Notes: a model not told the origin generated them from the letters alone. Shown: positions 1-11,975, numbered from the stretch's first letter. The stretch: 64,000 nucleotides of DNA from Maylandia zebra (GCF_041146795.1 NC_135177.1:38217560-38281559); one strand, 5' to 3'. Program-made: numbers and translations.

Positions 1-1799
1 CCAAGTACCGCATCAAATGCAAGCATTTGCAGCACCGCAAAACGTTCATTCTCCGGTTCCAATACCTTCTTGTTTTTTCTTTGCCGCACAAAAAAGGAAT
101 GTACAAAACAAAAAGAGAACAATGCCGGTCCGTACAAAGACAGACTCGACGAAAAGACAAAGAAAAGATACGAGGAAAAAATCAAAGGAGTGAAAGGGTC
201 AGACCCTTACGAGCACACAGAGGGACAAAAGACGTCAGCGTGCTGCCCAACTTTCACCACGCTCATATTTATAATCATACGGTTCTTGGAGTGAGCGCAT
301 ACACTCGTGAAGTTTAGTAACTTCAGGTCACTGCAACAAGCCCAGGTACAGTTTACCGACAGATGGGTACAGGACCTTGAAATGCACCGTGTAGAACGAA
401 AGACCATCGTACGAACAAAGGTAAGTTTACCAGTCTCACAAATCGTCGTCATAGATACACATTCGTTAACCGTTTATTAATAGGACCTTTGAGCTCAACG
501 GTAATTAATTAGTAGTAGAAATAATTTCTGGTTCATCACAGAAATGTAGCAGTGACAATAATATTGTATGCTGTAATCGTACTGGGCAATTAGTGATACA
601 AACAACTGTTTTATCCTGTGAATAAAAGTATGTGTTTTTGTCAATGTACCATAATAACAGAAGCGAAACGCAATATTGTGTCAGGACAATTCACTATTTA
701 TGCACAATAAACAAAGGAGCATAGCGCGACAATTTCTGTTCAGCGCCAGACTTGCTTGTAACCTATGTGACCCATGGTAGGTACCTATTTAAAATAGGAC
801 AGAGCCGTAGGCGCACAGTCAGTTTAAAATAGTTTAATTTTTAATACAAAATAAAAGAAACAGTGTAACAGCAGCACCTAAAAACAATTAAAAACGTTAC
901 CTTATTAAAAAACGATAAGACTGTACGATTGCCCGTGAGGCAGGACAAGCGCTGCGGAGAACAGTTTAAAAACAAATCGACATAGCACACAGGTTAAAAA
1001 TGGACAGCAACTCACACATGACCCCAAATGGGTAAAACACTATAGAAAAAAAGGCAAATCTTCGGTGCCGTCTTCACTCGGGCCCCCCGCTGTGCATGCA
1101 AGAGCGGGGAGACAAAAAAAGGATTTGTTTTCCCTGCAGCGCCTTCACCGCCTGCGAATCAATATCTGTGGTGCCTACTGATACAGAAAAAGTAAAACAA
1201 AAAACCAAAACCATCGACAGCCGCAGCAGTCAGTCTGTCGGCTTACACCAGTTTAAAACAAATTAAAACACACTGATGTGTCGGGTCCTTTGCCCGCAGC
1301 CAGAAATCCACCTGGCAAAGCAGCAGCTCGGTACTCTGTGAATAAAAGGCAGGAGATCACTAGCTGGACAATAAAACACAGGAAAGTTCCTCCACTGAAT
1401 TGGTTTTGTTACCTGTCCACAAGTTCGTGTCACACCCTAATAAATGTGGGTCAGTGGCGATGAAGTCCACTATACCGTTCTCACGGGAGCAATGTTTCCC
1501 ACCTACAAGGGTGCAAATAACTGTAAACCTCTGCCAACAGCCAGAGCTCAAGTGGTACATTTTTGTGTAACCTACCGTTCTAACAGAAGTTTAGGGGAGG
1601 ACGCGTATCAGACTTTCATAGTTAAGAAACACCAACTTGCCCAACTCGGACCAAGCACTCGCAGCTTCAGGTTTGCAAAGGAATACCCAATTGCCCACAC
1701 CTGCGCTTATGAAAGGAGCGAAGACCAGCTCCGCCCACCAGGGGCGGTCCCAAGTCTCCAGGTCTCACCTGTCACATTCATATCACTAATTATGTTATG
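1..1799. other. No recognisable gene
   Basis: Short open frames occur on both strands (up to 118 codons at 1444-1800), but none resembles a protein family I know and none is framed by convincing splice sites. The stretch is AT-rich from about 450 to 1000, with many poly-A/T runs. It could be decayed repeat or intergenic DNA; I see no RNA gene in it. Confidence 0.4.
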
Positions 1800-1942
1800 A
1801 AAATGACGCATTAACTGACCTGTGTGGAAATGCTTGGAAGCTGTTGCTTGTGAAGCTCGCACACAAGAATTTCACTCACATGTGCTGTACCAATGTACCT
1901 GCACATGTGATGTGACAATAAAAGTGATTTGATTTGATTTGG
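1800..1942 (+). repeat. LINE 3' end with GATTT-type tail
   Basis: The sequence runs through a CACATGTGATGTGACAATAAA-like motif and ends in short GATTT repeats at about 1928-1942. A 'tgtgacaataaa' motif followed by a short tandem tail is the usual 3' end of fish non-LTR retrotransposons of the L2/Rex type. Only the 3' untranslated end is present; no reverse transcriptase is seen just upstream. Confidence 0.55.
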
Positions 1943-2640
1943 AGCAGACTAACATGTGAGCTGGAGTGTTCTGGGACGTTATATTTGGTATATCCAGACC
2001 ATCCGTCGGCTCTTACTTCGGAAACATGGCTTAAAAAATTTCTCTTCAACGACGTAATCCGATTAAAAAAAACGATCTCTTTACCCGTTGGCTTCCCGTG
2101 GCTGTCATGCGACCGGCTATTGCAGTTAATAATACAACAGCTTCTTGCCATTTTTTGGGTTTCTTTTTATCGCTGTGTGACTGAGTTCAATTGAAAGCCT
2201 GCGTGCGCTAGTACCTCTTGCCACAAGTTCCCAGAATCCTTTGCGGTTTTACCCCTGAATGACGTCACATTTTCAATCTTTGTCCTGGTGGGCCGGTCTC
2301 TAGTCAAAATGCCCGGGCCGATTTTTTGTCCCAGTCCAGCCTTGACGGTGACCCTGTCCTCCAAATATGGTGTTTTACGGTAAACTTCTTCTGCTGAATC
2401 TGAGCCAGGCTGAAACACCTGGTCTGAAGCCTGTGGGAGGTGTACACCTGGTTCATACACCTGACGTTATTCCAAAGCACGACAGAGTCCAGGGACACAT
2501 CATTCACCTGCACCGTAATCCGTGCAGTGACTCCCAAAGTGTGGGCCGTAATGGTGAGAGAGACATCAGGCTGGTACAGGCGGAGCTGGGTTAGTCCTCA
2601 GCTGCACCGCAGCATGTGCCGATCACTAAACGTTGCACTT
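1943..2640. other. Unrecognised spacer
   Basis: An open frame on the minus strand (2304-2537) is coding-like in composition but matches no family I recognise and has no clear partner exons. It may be a remnant of a mobile element. Confidence 0.3.
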
Positions 2641-2934
2641 TGGTAAATGGTAAATGGCCTGTATTTGTATAGTGCTTTACTCAGTCCCTAAGGACCCCAA
2701 AGCGCTTCACACTACATTCAGTCATCCACCCATCCACACACTGGTGATGGCAGCTACATTGTAGCCACAGCCACCCTGGGGCGCACTGACAGAGGCGAAG
2801 CTGCCGGACACTGGCGCCACCGGGCCCTCTGACCACCACCAGTAGGCAAACATGGGTTAGCATTTTGCCCAAGGATATTCGCTATGCAGCCAGGAGGCAG
2901 CCTGGGATCGAACCACCTTTACCTGCTAGCAGTT
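2641..2934. repeat. Teleost interspersed repeat (GTAAATGGCCTGTATTTGTATAG family)
   Basis: The block opens with the 'ggtaaatggcctgtatttg' signature, continues through 'gaccccaaagcgcttcac' and ends near 'gggatcgaaccacc'. This sequence is scattered in very many copies through percomorph genomes. A shorter diverged copy lies at 44705-44815. Its right edge abuts the inverted-repeat element that begins at 2935. Confidence 0.6.
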
Positions 2935-4560
2935 GCTGTGTCCGAATTCAGGGGAAGGACGCTCATAAGGACACTAACTACCTACGTCACAAGGTAGTGT
3001 CCTTAGACGGACGGGTAGTCAGGAAGTGAGCGGCTGTGGGCAGCCCCCTTTTTTTCTCCATAGAAACTTTATTGAACAAACAATGAGTATCCAACATAAC
3101 AGATGGGCTGTGGACAGCCTCCTAGTCTTCAACTCCGCCCTTACTTACGTGTTTTTCCCGTCGCTAGCGCCACAGCGCGAAAACTTTAAAATGGACCCAG
3201 AAATGTCGCTCAGTTGTTTGGACAATTTTAATTCTCGAGGAGCTAGAAAAACCTTATCGTCGTCGCCTGCACGTTTTGTACCTTAGGCTCATCAGAGACA
3301 ATCATGTCCAGGTAAAATAATGTCCTTTAATCTACACGCATTTAGGAATTACTCAGCTAATTACACGATAATTGAATTATTACCGGCGTTGTGCCAAGAA
3401 GTGTTCGCCTGTCAAAAATGATTTCCAATGTTTCCAAGTGTAATATGTGTAATATCTTTATGTATGTTGGTAAATAGACTTCGGTGAACATGGTTTACAA
3501 AGGAGTTTTATATATACAATAATTACCTGTTGTTCAAGTATCTTTATAACTCTGGTTCTAATGTAGATACAATTGATATATTTGTTTTGCTGTCTGCTGT
3601 CCTCTTGGCCAGATTACTCTTAAAAAATAAATTTCTAATGTCAACAAGATTGTTTGTGAACTGGATAAATAAAGGATAAAAGTCACTGCCAAAAACTGGT
3701 TGCAGCTTCTACCTGTTCCAGGAATGTTGCTGGTTGCTCAAAGTGACCTGATATCATTAATGAGGGAAACATTTGACATGTTTCACATATTATAAAACAA
3801 CAAGTTATTCATAGCAGGTTAAATACGAGCAATCAGTTTAGGGCAAAAACCGGAAATCAGTTTTTGGCAGACGATCATTTTTTGGCACATCGGTCATTCT
3901 TACACATGTACTGTGTCATATAACATATATAAACTAAATATCTTTGAAACTGATAGAATCTAATCTTTTGTTTGTTTTTACACAGCACTTTATCAAACTG
4001 TTGTCTGCTACAGAGTTACAAGTATTATACTAATAATACAGCATCCACCATCTCCTGCTTGCATATTTCTGAAAACATCTGAGTGGTGTGGCAGCCACGA
4101 GTGAGCCCTGCAAACCCTGTGGATGGACGATGCAGTGGACAGTGGGAGGATCCTAAAGCTCTCTTTGCAGACCACCCTGTGTGATTCTCCACTCGCTGAC
4201 CAGAAAAGACAAACCGCAGGTCTCAGTTGCAGCACCATCCACGTCTGATCTTCAGTAACACTGCCAGAGACTTCCTGTAATCTATTACAGTTGTAAAAGA
4301 AACGGTCCAGGACCAGGTCACTCAGCTTAATCCTGTCTGAACAACTGTAAATATTGTTTTTTCATCTTTACTGTGTATTTGAAATATTCTTGTTTAATTG
4401 TTTTTGTTATTTATTTATTGCTATCAAATAAATATCCAAGTAATATTGTTCAAAGTTATGTTCATAAATCAAATTGAGTTCAGTGACAATTACTGTTTGT
4501 TTGAATCAATTTATTAATACCATAAAACCTTCAAACCAATGCAACACATAAGAAATATAT

Positions 4561-4954
4561 TCAAATAAACACATTTCTCAGTACGTAACTCATTTGGGAA
4601 CTGAGCTTTCTAGAAGTGAAACAGTCGGTCCATCCTCTCCCTGCTCTCCTCTCCTCTCTTTGCTGCCTCATGTCCTCTCTGATGAGGTCTAGCAGCTCAT
4701 CATCTTCTCCTCTTCCTCCCTGTCGTAGGTGGCTGAGCCGCTTCGTCATCGCTGTCGTTTTGGTCACCCACTGCTGTGCTTGGCCCTGGGGTGTCCTCGG
4801 GGAGAGAGGACATTAGGACAGGAGGCTTAGTGGAAGGCATCTGTCCTATCACCTCATCCATGAGGGCAAACCAGGGCCAAGCACAGCAGTGGGCTTCCCA
4901 CTGACCCCTCTCCTGAGCCTGGATACTCGCAATCCTAAAGGCAGAGGAAATCAA
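4561..4954 (-). pseudogene. Myb/SANT-like accessory protein remnant of a DNA transposon
   Basis: Two overlapping minus-strand frames (4700-4954 and 4561-4767) read as one broken protein. A helix containing PWFALMDEVIGQMP is followed by a Ser/Pro/Asp-rich linker (PGPSTAVGDQNDSDDEAAQ), a basic patch (GRKRRR) and a charged helix (LLDLIREDMRQQREERR). This order is typical of the trihelix/Myb-like DNA-binding proteins carried by fish PIF/Harbinger transposons. A frame change near 4700-4767 and the missing N-terminal trihelix mark it as broken, unless the frames are joined by splicing. Confidence 0.4.
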
Positions 4955-5738
4955 AGATGACAGCAGGCAAATAAAAACACCACAACAACTCTTAGTAGTT
5001 GCACATTTATTAACTTGTGTTCTTAAGAATCATCTTCTTGATAACACACAGACATACTTTGTATTCTTTAAAGTTATCTCATGTCTTCTGGCCTGCAAGG
5101 GGGTGACTTTCAGACACCAGAGGAACGCCGTGTGGACATCACAGGTCAGCAGCGGTCCGTGAGTGGTGTGGTACCGGGCCACGGGAGTTGAGGCTCCGCT
5201 GTGAAATTTATGGTTTTCAGGGTTTGTATCGTTAACTCGGTTTCCCTGGGTCTTTCCCTTGTTGTAGTTGTGCGTCTTATTTTGAAAGAAATATTTACAC
5301 GTTACCATAACGACCAGAGAGCATTAAGCGGCAGAGAGGAGGACGTTACTCTCAATGTTGGCACATTTTCAGGAGGACGCTGCTAATAAAGTTACACAAT
5401 TACTCAGTACATTCACGTTTGTTATTATATTTACAAAATACCAGTTTTTGTCTTGGTCATTTTATGTGGTTGCATTCATCCGCGACACCTTAAAGGCTCC
5501 GTGTCTGTGGCGCAACAAAGGTTGGGGACCGCTGCTGTGCAGCATGAGGGTTAATAGGACCGCACTCATATGAATATGATGTGTACATTGATTTATTCTT
5601 GTACCTCCACGCCGTAGCGGCCCAATTCTTCACCCCAGTGAAGAGGTGATCGTTTTCTCCTCGTTTTAATAAATTAAGCCGTTTGGTCTTTGTTCCCCAC
5701 AACATGTCACCAATTCAAAAAATCTAAATTAGCTGTAT

Positions 5739-5864
5739 CCATCCATCCATCCATTCGCTTCCGCTTATCCTTTTCAGGGTCGCGGGGGGCGCTGGAGCCT
5801 ATCCCAGCTGTCATAGGGCGAAAGGCGGGGTACACCCTGGACAGGTCGCCAGTCTGTCGCAGGG
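5739..5864 (-). mobile_element. Short retroelement fragment with 15-bp target duplication
   Basis: The familiar teleost sequence starting with (ATCC)n and 'cgcttccgcttatcc' and ending near 'ggtcgccagtctgtcgcaggg' is flanked by the direct repeat ctaaattagctgtat at 5724-5738 and 5865-5879. The 15-bp duplication shows insertion by target-primed reverse transcription. With the tandem tail on the left, the element points along the minus strand. The family is RTE-like (3' end only). It lies inside the 2935-6276 element, so it is the younger of the two. Confidence 0.7.
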
Positions 5865-6583
5865 CTAAATTAGCTGTATGTAAGTGGCATTACATGAAAA
5901 ACCGCGGGACCCGCAATACAAGCTGGTTTATGGTTATTTAAATAAAAGGAACATGTCTCTGCAGATGCCCAAAGCTTAACAACATGGCCGCTACAACAAT
6001 TTAACTTTTGTACAACCAGATTTTATATACTTACATTTGAAAGTGTTTTCCTCTTCGACCACCATCGTTATCAGGAACAAATCTCCTGTATGACCCGCAA
6101 TGAATCCTGGGATATAGTAGGACACGAAGGATACATCGGACCCATCCTTAACATTTGGGTAAAAGTAGGACGCATTTGTCGCTCTTTGAATTCGGACAGC
6201 CTTCGTCGCGTTGCTGTGACGTCATTGCCTCCAAATATGGCATTTTGAGCATCCTTCCCCTGAATTCGGACACAGCGAGTGACTCATGGTGAAAGCAGCC
6301 ATTCATCTGACCTCAGTCTCTCCTTTCCTAATGACGATGTCCCTCCGTCTATTTTGATATGACGCTCCTCCACAGCTGTGCATGTCCTCTGACTGTGAGG
6401 CCTGGGTGCTAGATGTTACCAGATGCTGTTGTTGTTGCTGTGTGTTACTAGTTTTTGTTTTACCACAGGCACGAGTGTAACGATGGTCCTCCTCAGACCA
6501 GCTGCTGCTTCCTGTCACGATCAGCTGGTTCCAGGAGGAACGTTCCCTGAAATGCTTACAGAGCGTGTGTGAGACGTGCTGTT

Positions 6584-6589
6584 TTTATT
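6584..6589 (-). terminator. polr3gl: Probable polyadenylation signal of polr3gl
   Basis: AATAAA on the minus strand, about 165 bp past the polr3gl stop codon (6755). This gives a short, plausible 3' UTR. Confidence 0.5.
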
Positions 6590-6754
6590 GGTCCAGCAGC
6601 AGAAAATAAAACTGATTACATTTTGTACAAAAGTTTAAAAACATTCAGAAAAAGTCTCATCATCATCATCATCATCATCATCATCGTCGTCGGTCTGACT
6701 CGACTTCGGTCAGACCGCAGGAACATGTGACTGGAAGTCATGTGTGCTGGTGCT

Positions 6755-9700
6755 TTAGTAAATAGCCTCGTCCATGTTGTCATCGCTGTCGCCGCCAAAA
6801 TCCTCGCCGTTATCAAAGTATGACATGATGTAATCCGTCTCCTGCAGCGCCAAGAAAACATCAATTAGAGCCTCAGAAAATCCACGAGATCAATCCCATG
6901 TTACAGTGGGGCAAAAAAGTATTTAGTCAGCCACCGATTGTGCAAGTTCCCCCACTTAAAATGATGACAGAGGTCAGTAATTTGCACCAGAGGTACACTT
7001 CAACTGTGAGAGACAGAATGTGAAAAAAAAATCCATGAATCCACATGGTAGGATTTGTAAAGAATTTATTCGTAAATCAGGGTGGAAAATAAGTATTTGG
7101 TCACCTCAAACAAGGAAAATCTCTGGCTCTCACAGACCTGTAACGTCTTCTGTAAGAAGCTTTTCTGTCCCCCACTCGTTACCTGTATGAATGGCACCTG
7201 TGTGAACTCATCATCTGTATAAAAGACACCTGTCCACAGCCTCAAACAGTCAGACTCCAAACTCCGCCATGGCCAAGACCAAAGAGCTTTCGAAGGACAC
7301 CAGGAAAAGTATTGTAGACCTGCACCAGACTGGGAAGAGTGAATCTACAATAGGCAAGCAGCTTGGTGTGAAAAAATCAACTGTGGGAGCAATCATCAGA
7401 AAATGGAAGACATACAAGACCACTGATAATCTCCCTCCATCTGGGGCTCCACGCAAGATCTCATCCCGTGGGGTCAAAATGATCATGAGAACGGTGAGCA
7501 AAGATCCCAGAACCACACGGGGGGACCTGGTGAATGACCTGCAGAGAGCTGGGACCAAAGTAACAAAGGTCACCATCAGTAACACACTACAACGGCAGGG
7601 AATCAAATCCCGCAGTGCCAGACGTGTTCCGCTGCTGAAGCCAGTGCATGTCCAGGCCTGTCTGAAGTTTGCCAGAGAGCACATGGATGATACAGCAGAG
7701 GATTGGGAGAATGTCATGTGGTCAGATGAAACCAAAGTAGAACTTTTTGGTATAAACTCAACTCGTCGTGTTTGGAGGAAGAAGAATACTGAGTTGCATC
7801 CCAAGAACACCATACCTACTGTGAAGCATGGGGGTGGAAACATCATGCTATGGGGCTGTTTTTCTGCCAAGGGGACAGGACGACTGATCCGTGTTAAGGA
7901 CAGAATGAATGGGGCCATGTATCGTGAGATTTTGAGCCAAAACCTCCTTCCATCAGTGAGAACTTTGAAGATGAAACGAGGCTGGGTCTTCCAACATGAC
8001 AATGATCCAAAACACACCGCCCGGGCAACAAAGGAGTGGCTCCGTAAGAAGCATTTGAAAGTCCTGGAGTGGCCTAGCCAGTCTCCAGACCTCAACCCCA
8101 TAGAAAATCTGTGGCGGGAGTTGAAAGTCCGTGTTGCTCGGCGACAGCCCCAAAACATCACTGCTCTCGAGAAGATCTGCATGGAGGAATGGGCCAAAAT
8201 ACCAGCTACTGTGTGTGCAAACCTGGTAAAGACCTATAGTAAACGTTTGACCTCTGTTATTGCCAACAAAGGTTATGTTACAAAGTATTGAGTTGTATTT
8301 TTGTTATTGACCAAATACTTATTTTCCACCCTGATTTACCAATAAATTCTTTACAAATCCTACCATGTGGATTCATGGATTTTTTTTTCACATTCTGTCT
8401 CTCACAGTTGAAGTGTACCTCTGGTGCAAATTACTGACCTCTGTCATCATTTTAGGTGGGGGAACTTGCACAATCGGTGGCTGACTAAATACTTTTTTGC
8501 CCCACTGTATTAACAGATTAAACCCAGATTGGTTTCTGACTGGCTGCATTTTAAACCAGTTAATTCCAGTTTAGAGCAGAAGACATCCTGCAGGTGTGAA
8601 CAGGACGTCCCAGTGACATCACTGATGATGAGATTAACTACCTTTAGAGATTATCTGGGATTATTTGGTTACACCCTCGTTAGAGGAGCGTTTGAATAAA
8701 CTGATCGATCTGGTCTCACCTCCTCGAACTCCTCTTCGTCGTACTCCTCCTCTCCCTCTGCCTCCTCCTCCTCCTGCTTCTTCTTCGTCTCTCCCTCCTC
8801 GTCCTCTGACGTCTCCTGCTCCTCCTTCTTCTCCAGGCTCTGGCACAGTTAAGGTGGACTCGTTAGTTTAAGGTGGAACCAGCAGGAAGCCGAAAGTAAA
8901 CTTGGATCAATAAAACCCAACTCTGTGACACTTTATTAGGAACACCTTCAAACTGAATTAACGTTACAATTTTTTTTTAAACATCAAACGCTCCACGCAG
9001 CTGACGGAAACAACCAAACTCAGAAATGTGGAACGTGACTCACAGCGAGACTAAATCCAGACTCACCTCCAGTTTGAGCAGCACCTCCTCTTTATCCTTC
9101 ACACCCTTCTTCTTCATCTGAGGAGGAGGAGGAGACTGAACGGCAGCCGATACACCTGAACACACACACAGCGCACCGCTAAACACCAGACCATCACCTG
9201 TATACACGGAGTGTAATCAGAGTACAGAGTGTAATCAGAGTGTACTGACTGTCTCTGGCAGGTTGCCTGACGTGGACTCGGAGCTCTCTGGGGAATCTCT
9301 TCCAGTCTGGAAAACAGGGAGTGGTTAACAGCACTGTGTACTGCTAGTGTGAAGTATTACTGTATAGTATGACTGTGTACTGCTACTGTGTACTGCTACT
9401 GTGAAGTATTACTGTATAGTATGACTGTGTACTGCTACTGTGTACTGCTACTGTGAAGTATTACTGTATAGTATGACTGTGTACTGCTACTGTGTACTGC
9501 TAGTGTGAAGTATTACTGTATAGTATGACTGTGTACTGCTACTGTGTACTGCTAGTGTGAAGTATTACTGTATAGTATGACTGTGTACTGCTACTGTGTA
9601 CTGCTACTGTGAAGTATTACTGTATAGTATGACTGTGTACTGCTACTGTGTACTGCTAGTGTGAAGTATTACTGTATAGTATGACTGTGTACTGCTACTG

Positions 9701-11377
9701 TGTACTGCTAGTGTGAAGTATTACTGTATAGTATGACTGTGTACTGCTACTGTGTACTGCTACTGTGAAGTATTACTGTATAGTATGACTGTGTACTGCT
9801 ACTGTGTACTGCTACTGTGAAGTATTACTGTATAGTATGACTGTGTACTGCTACTGTGTACTGCTAGTGTGAAGTATTACTGTATAGTATGACTGTGTAC
9901 TGCTACTGTGTACTGCTAGTGTGAAGTATTACTGTATAGTATGACTGTGTACTGCTACTGTGTACTGCTACTGTGAAGTATTACTGTATAGTATGACTGT
10001 GTACTGCTACTGTGTACTGCTACTGTGAAGTATTACTGTATAGTATGACTGTGTACTGCTACTGTGTACTGCTAGTGTGAAGTATTACTGTATAGTATGA
10101 CTGTGTACTGCTACTGTGTACTGCTAGTGTGAAGTATTACTGTATAGTATGACTGTGTACTGCTACTGTGTACTGCTACTGTGAAGTATTACTGTATAGT
10201 ATGACTGTGTACTGCTACTGTGTACTGCTAGTGTGAAGTATTACTGTATAGTATGACTGTGTACTGCTACTGCATCCTGTATTTATATTTATTTTATACC
10301 TGAAAATTTTTATCCCAAATTCTTCTACTGAGCATGTGCAGAAATTCACCTGGTTTCTGATTGGATAAATCCTGAAAAAACAGTGAATGCTGCTGATTTT
10401 TGATTAATCACTTGCTGTGGGCGGAGCCTCACCTGGAGCCCAGTCCAGCAGCTTGTCCATCTGCTCGCTTCTGTTGTACTTATCAGAGTAACGCTCCACA
10501 TCTGGACAGGAAACATGAAGCACAGGTGAGACTTTCACAATAAAGCTGCAAATCATCAGCGGGAAGACGAGCGAAGTGTGACGTGTGACCTCTGACCTCT
10601 GTGAGTCACCAGCGGCTGGATGAAGCAGGGCAGACTCCTCATGGCGCCTCTGAAATCCTGCTTCAGGGCCAACAGATACTCCGCCTCCTCCCCGCCTGTC
10701 AGGGGGAGGGGCTTCCGCTCCATCACCTTGACAAAAGCAAGGCATTAACGCGATGTTCCAGCATGCATTGCTTTCACCACTTTAATGACTTAATTTTAGA
10801 CTTAAATTACAGCCTGTCTGTGTGCATTGATCAGATTATTGATCAGTGATGGAAGACAGACCTCTGTCAAACTCCTGAACACATCAATAATCAATAATCA
10901 ATAATCTGAGAGGACAAGAAGCTGAGTGCTGAGATAACATGCGGCTCAGATTGTGGTGTTTGTAACCCTGTAACCAAAATATCCGAAAATGTTATGTTTG
11001 TGCATAGATGAGGATTTGTGTGTTTGTCGTGGCTGCGGGTCTTTGTATCTGCAAACAGACCTTAAAAATAAATAAATCGTGTTTTTGTAAAACATATTTA
11101 CACAACTACAACGTCTGAGTTACAAGTGCAAAATATTTACGACCAAAGTCTGAGCCAATAACACGGCGTTTTATTATCAGCATGAGTTATTGGCGGGAAC
11201 TGAGTGACATCATTAGGTCACACCTAGTCTGATGCTTATCCCCCCCCCGAGTGGTGCAGGTGAGTCTCTTACAGGAAACACAGGTGTGGGCTGCTGCACC
11301 GATGGAGGTGGAGCATCTCCTTTGACTGTTTCCATAGTGAAACTTAGCATCCTCTGCCCCCGCCCACGTGCCGCCAT
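6755..11377 (-). CDS. polr3gl: DNA-directed RNA polymerase III subunit RPC7-like
   Basis: Seven coding exons on the minus strand: 11377-11273, 10726-10597, 10501-10433, 9306-9250, 9155-9067, 8839-8720, 6841-6755. They join in phase to 657 nt, or 218 residues, the length I recall for vertebrate RPC7-like. The start [16 protein letters not shown] fits the family's RGRG...LSF N-terminus. Exons 2-3 carry [18 protein letters not shown] and DVERYSDKY, the pol III core-binding part. Exon 6 is the acidic stretch (SLEKKEE...EYDEEEFEE), and the last exon ends in [17 protein letters not shown]...DDNMDEAIY. The final residues favour POLR3GL over the paralogue POLR3G. The product is a nuclear subunit of the RPC3/6/7 subcomplex needed for pol III initiation. 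Intron 6 contains a complete Tc1 element in antisense orientation and intron 3 a 52-bp minisatellite. No damage to coding exons is visible. Confidence 0.95.
6904..8507 (+). mobile_element. Complete Tc1/mariner transposon
   Basis: The 1,604-bp element is bounded by TA dinucleotides at 6902-6903 and 8508-8509. Its long inverted terminal repeats of roughly 200 bp begin CAGTGGGGCAAAAAAGTATTTAG on the left and are mirrored on the right. An inner copy of the motif 'ggtggaaaataagtatttggtca' sits at the inside edge of each repeat, the double-repeat layout of Sleeping Beauty-like elements. The repeats are nearly identical over their length and the transposase frame is open, so the insertion is young. 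It sits in intron 6 of polr3gl on the opposite strand. Confidence 0.95.
7269..8291 (+). CDS. Tc1 family transposase, 340 aa, intact
   Basis: This is the cut-and-paste transposase of the surrounding element. The N-terminal third (about residues 1-110) holds two helix-turn-helix units of the paired-like type ([20 protein letters not shown]; then [12 protein letters not shown]), which bind the inverted repeats. The catalytic triad is visible as D153 (MWSDETK), D244 ([11 protein letters not shown]) and E279 ([11 protein letters not shown]), with exactly 34 residues between the last two (DD34E). A Gly-rich box ([13 protein letters not shown]) lies near 187-198. The 340-residue length is normal for intact fish Tc1 proteins, and no frameshift or internal stop is present. 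The ATG at 7269 lies just inside the left inverted repeat, as usual. The antisense open frame at 7250-8197 is a shadow. Confidence 0.95.
   Translation: MAKTKELSKDTRKSIVDLHQTGKSESTIGKQLGVKKSTVGAIIRKWKTYKTTDNLPPSGAPRKISSRGVKMIMRTVSKDPRTTRGDLVNDLQRAGTKVTKVTISNTLQRQGIKSRSARRVPLLKPVHVQACLKFAREHMDDTAEDWENVMWSDETKVELFGINSTRRVWRKKNTELHPKNTIPTVKHGGGNIMLWGCFSAKGTGRLIRVKDRMNGAMYREILSQNLLPSVRTLKMKRGWVFQHDNDPKHTARATKEWLRKKHLKVLEWPSQSPDLNPIENLWRELKVRVARRQPQNITALEKICMEEWAKIPATVCANLVKTYSKRLTSVIANKGYVTKY
9331..10270. repeat. 52-bp minisatellite with 13-bp substructure (polr3gl intron 3)
   Basis: About 18 nearly perfect copies of a 52-bp unit, measured from the spacing of 'gaagtattac' (9351, 9403, 9455 and so on). 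Each unit is four 13-bp relatives: gactgtgtactgc, tactgtgtactgc, ta[c/g]tgtgaagtat and tactgtatagtat. It lies between polr3gl exons 3 and 4. Confidence 0.95.
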
Positions 11378-11975
11378 CGCTACTCGGATGGGTCACACAG
11401 ATCCACTCAGCAGTTAGAGCAGAACCTGGATCAGAACCAACGGAACACAATTAGAACTCCACCCGTCTCCAAAACATGCGAGGCTGAAGTGGAGGCGGGG
11501 CTAACAGTGTGCGTGAGTGTGTGTGTGTGTGGGGGGGTGATGTCTGCAAACAAACGTAATTATCAAAACAGACATGTGACAGGACGGTCCTCTGCTTCAT
11601 CAATGAGACCATGATGAAGAACTCGAACCCATAATGTTTCCACACCACTGAAGGTTTTTCTCTTTTCAACCAACGGCAGTCACTCTCCTCTCCAAATAAC
11701 TTCTGCTTAGCTTTCCGAGCTTCCCTCGTGTCCTCTTAATTGTTGTGACACGTGCTCGAAACGCAGAGAGGTGCGCTCGATTTGCCACACGGAGCAGCGC
11801 CAGAGTAAAGCATGAGGGAGGGGCTAATAATTGGCTCAGTCATTTTTAATGATCGTTGAAAGCCCAGATCGTAATTTAGATTAAAATTCGATTAATTGAG
11901 CAGCCCTATGTCACGTGTATCGGGGTGAGATGATACATGACTGATGATTTGCGTGACTTTTTCTTCAGTTCACAT
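11378..11975. other. polr3gl upstream intron or 5' region
   Basis: No coding exon beyond the start codon at 11377 is visible. The stretch has a short GT/G-rich tract at 11514-11538 but nothing else I can name. It is probably a 5' UTR intron separating the first coding exon from the CpG-rich promoter near 12.8-13.1 kb. Confidence 0.4.

Larger units (their letters stand above)
2935..6276. mobile_element. 3.3-kb DNA transposon-like element with 31-bp terminal inverted repeats
   Basis: The left end at 2935 (GCTGTGTCCGAATTCAGGGG...) is repeated as an inverted copy ending at 6276 (...CCCCTGAATTCGGACACAGC). Pairing extends about 31 bp with only two mismatches or so. A degraded internal copy of the motif (CCGAATTCAAAGAG in reverse) lies near 6185-6200. 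I see no clear target-site duplication. The only coding remnant recognised is a minus-strand frame at 4561-4954 resembling the Myb/SANT-like accessory proteins of PIF/Harbinger elements. No transposase catalytic domain was found, so the class is a guess and the element looks dead or non-autonomous. Confidence 0.55.

Noticed and set aside
7250-8197. 315-codon minus-strand frame
   Set aside because: Exact antisense shadow of the Tc1 transposase, which has all family motifs on the plus strand.
8661-8871. Plus- and minus-strand Pro- or Gly/Arg-rich frames
   Set aside because: Off-frame readings of the acidic polr3gl exon 8839-8720.
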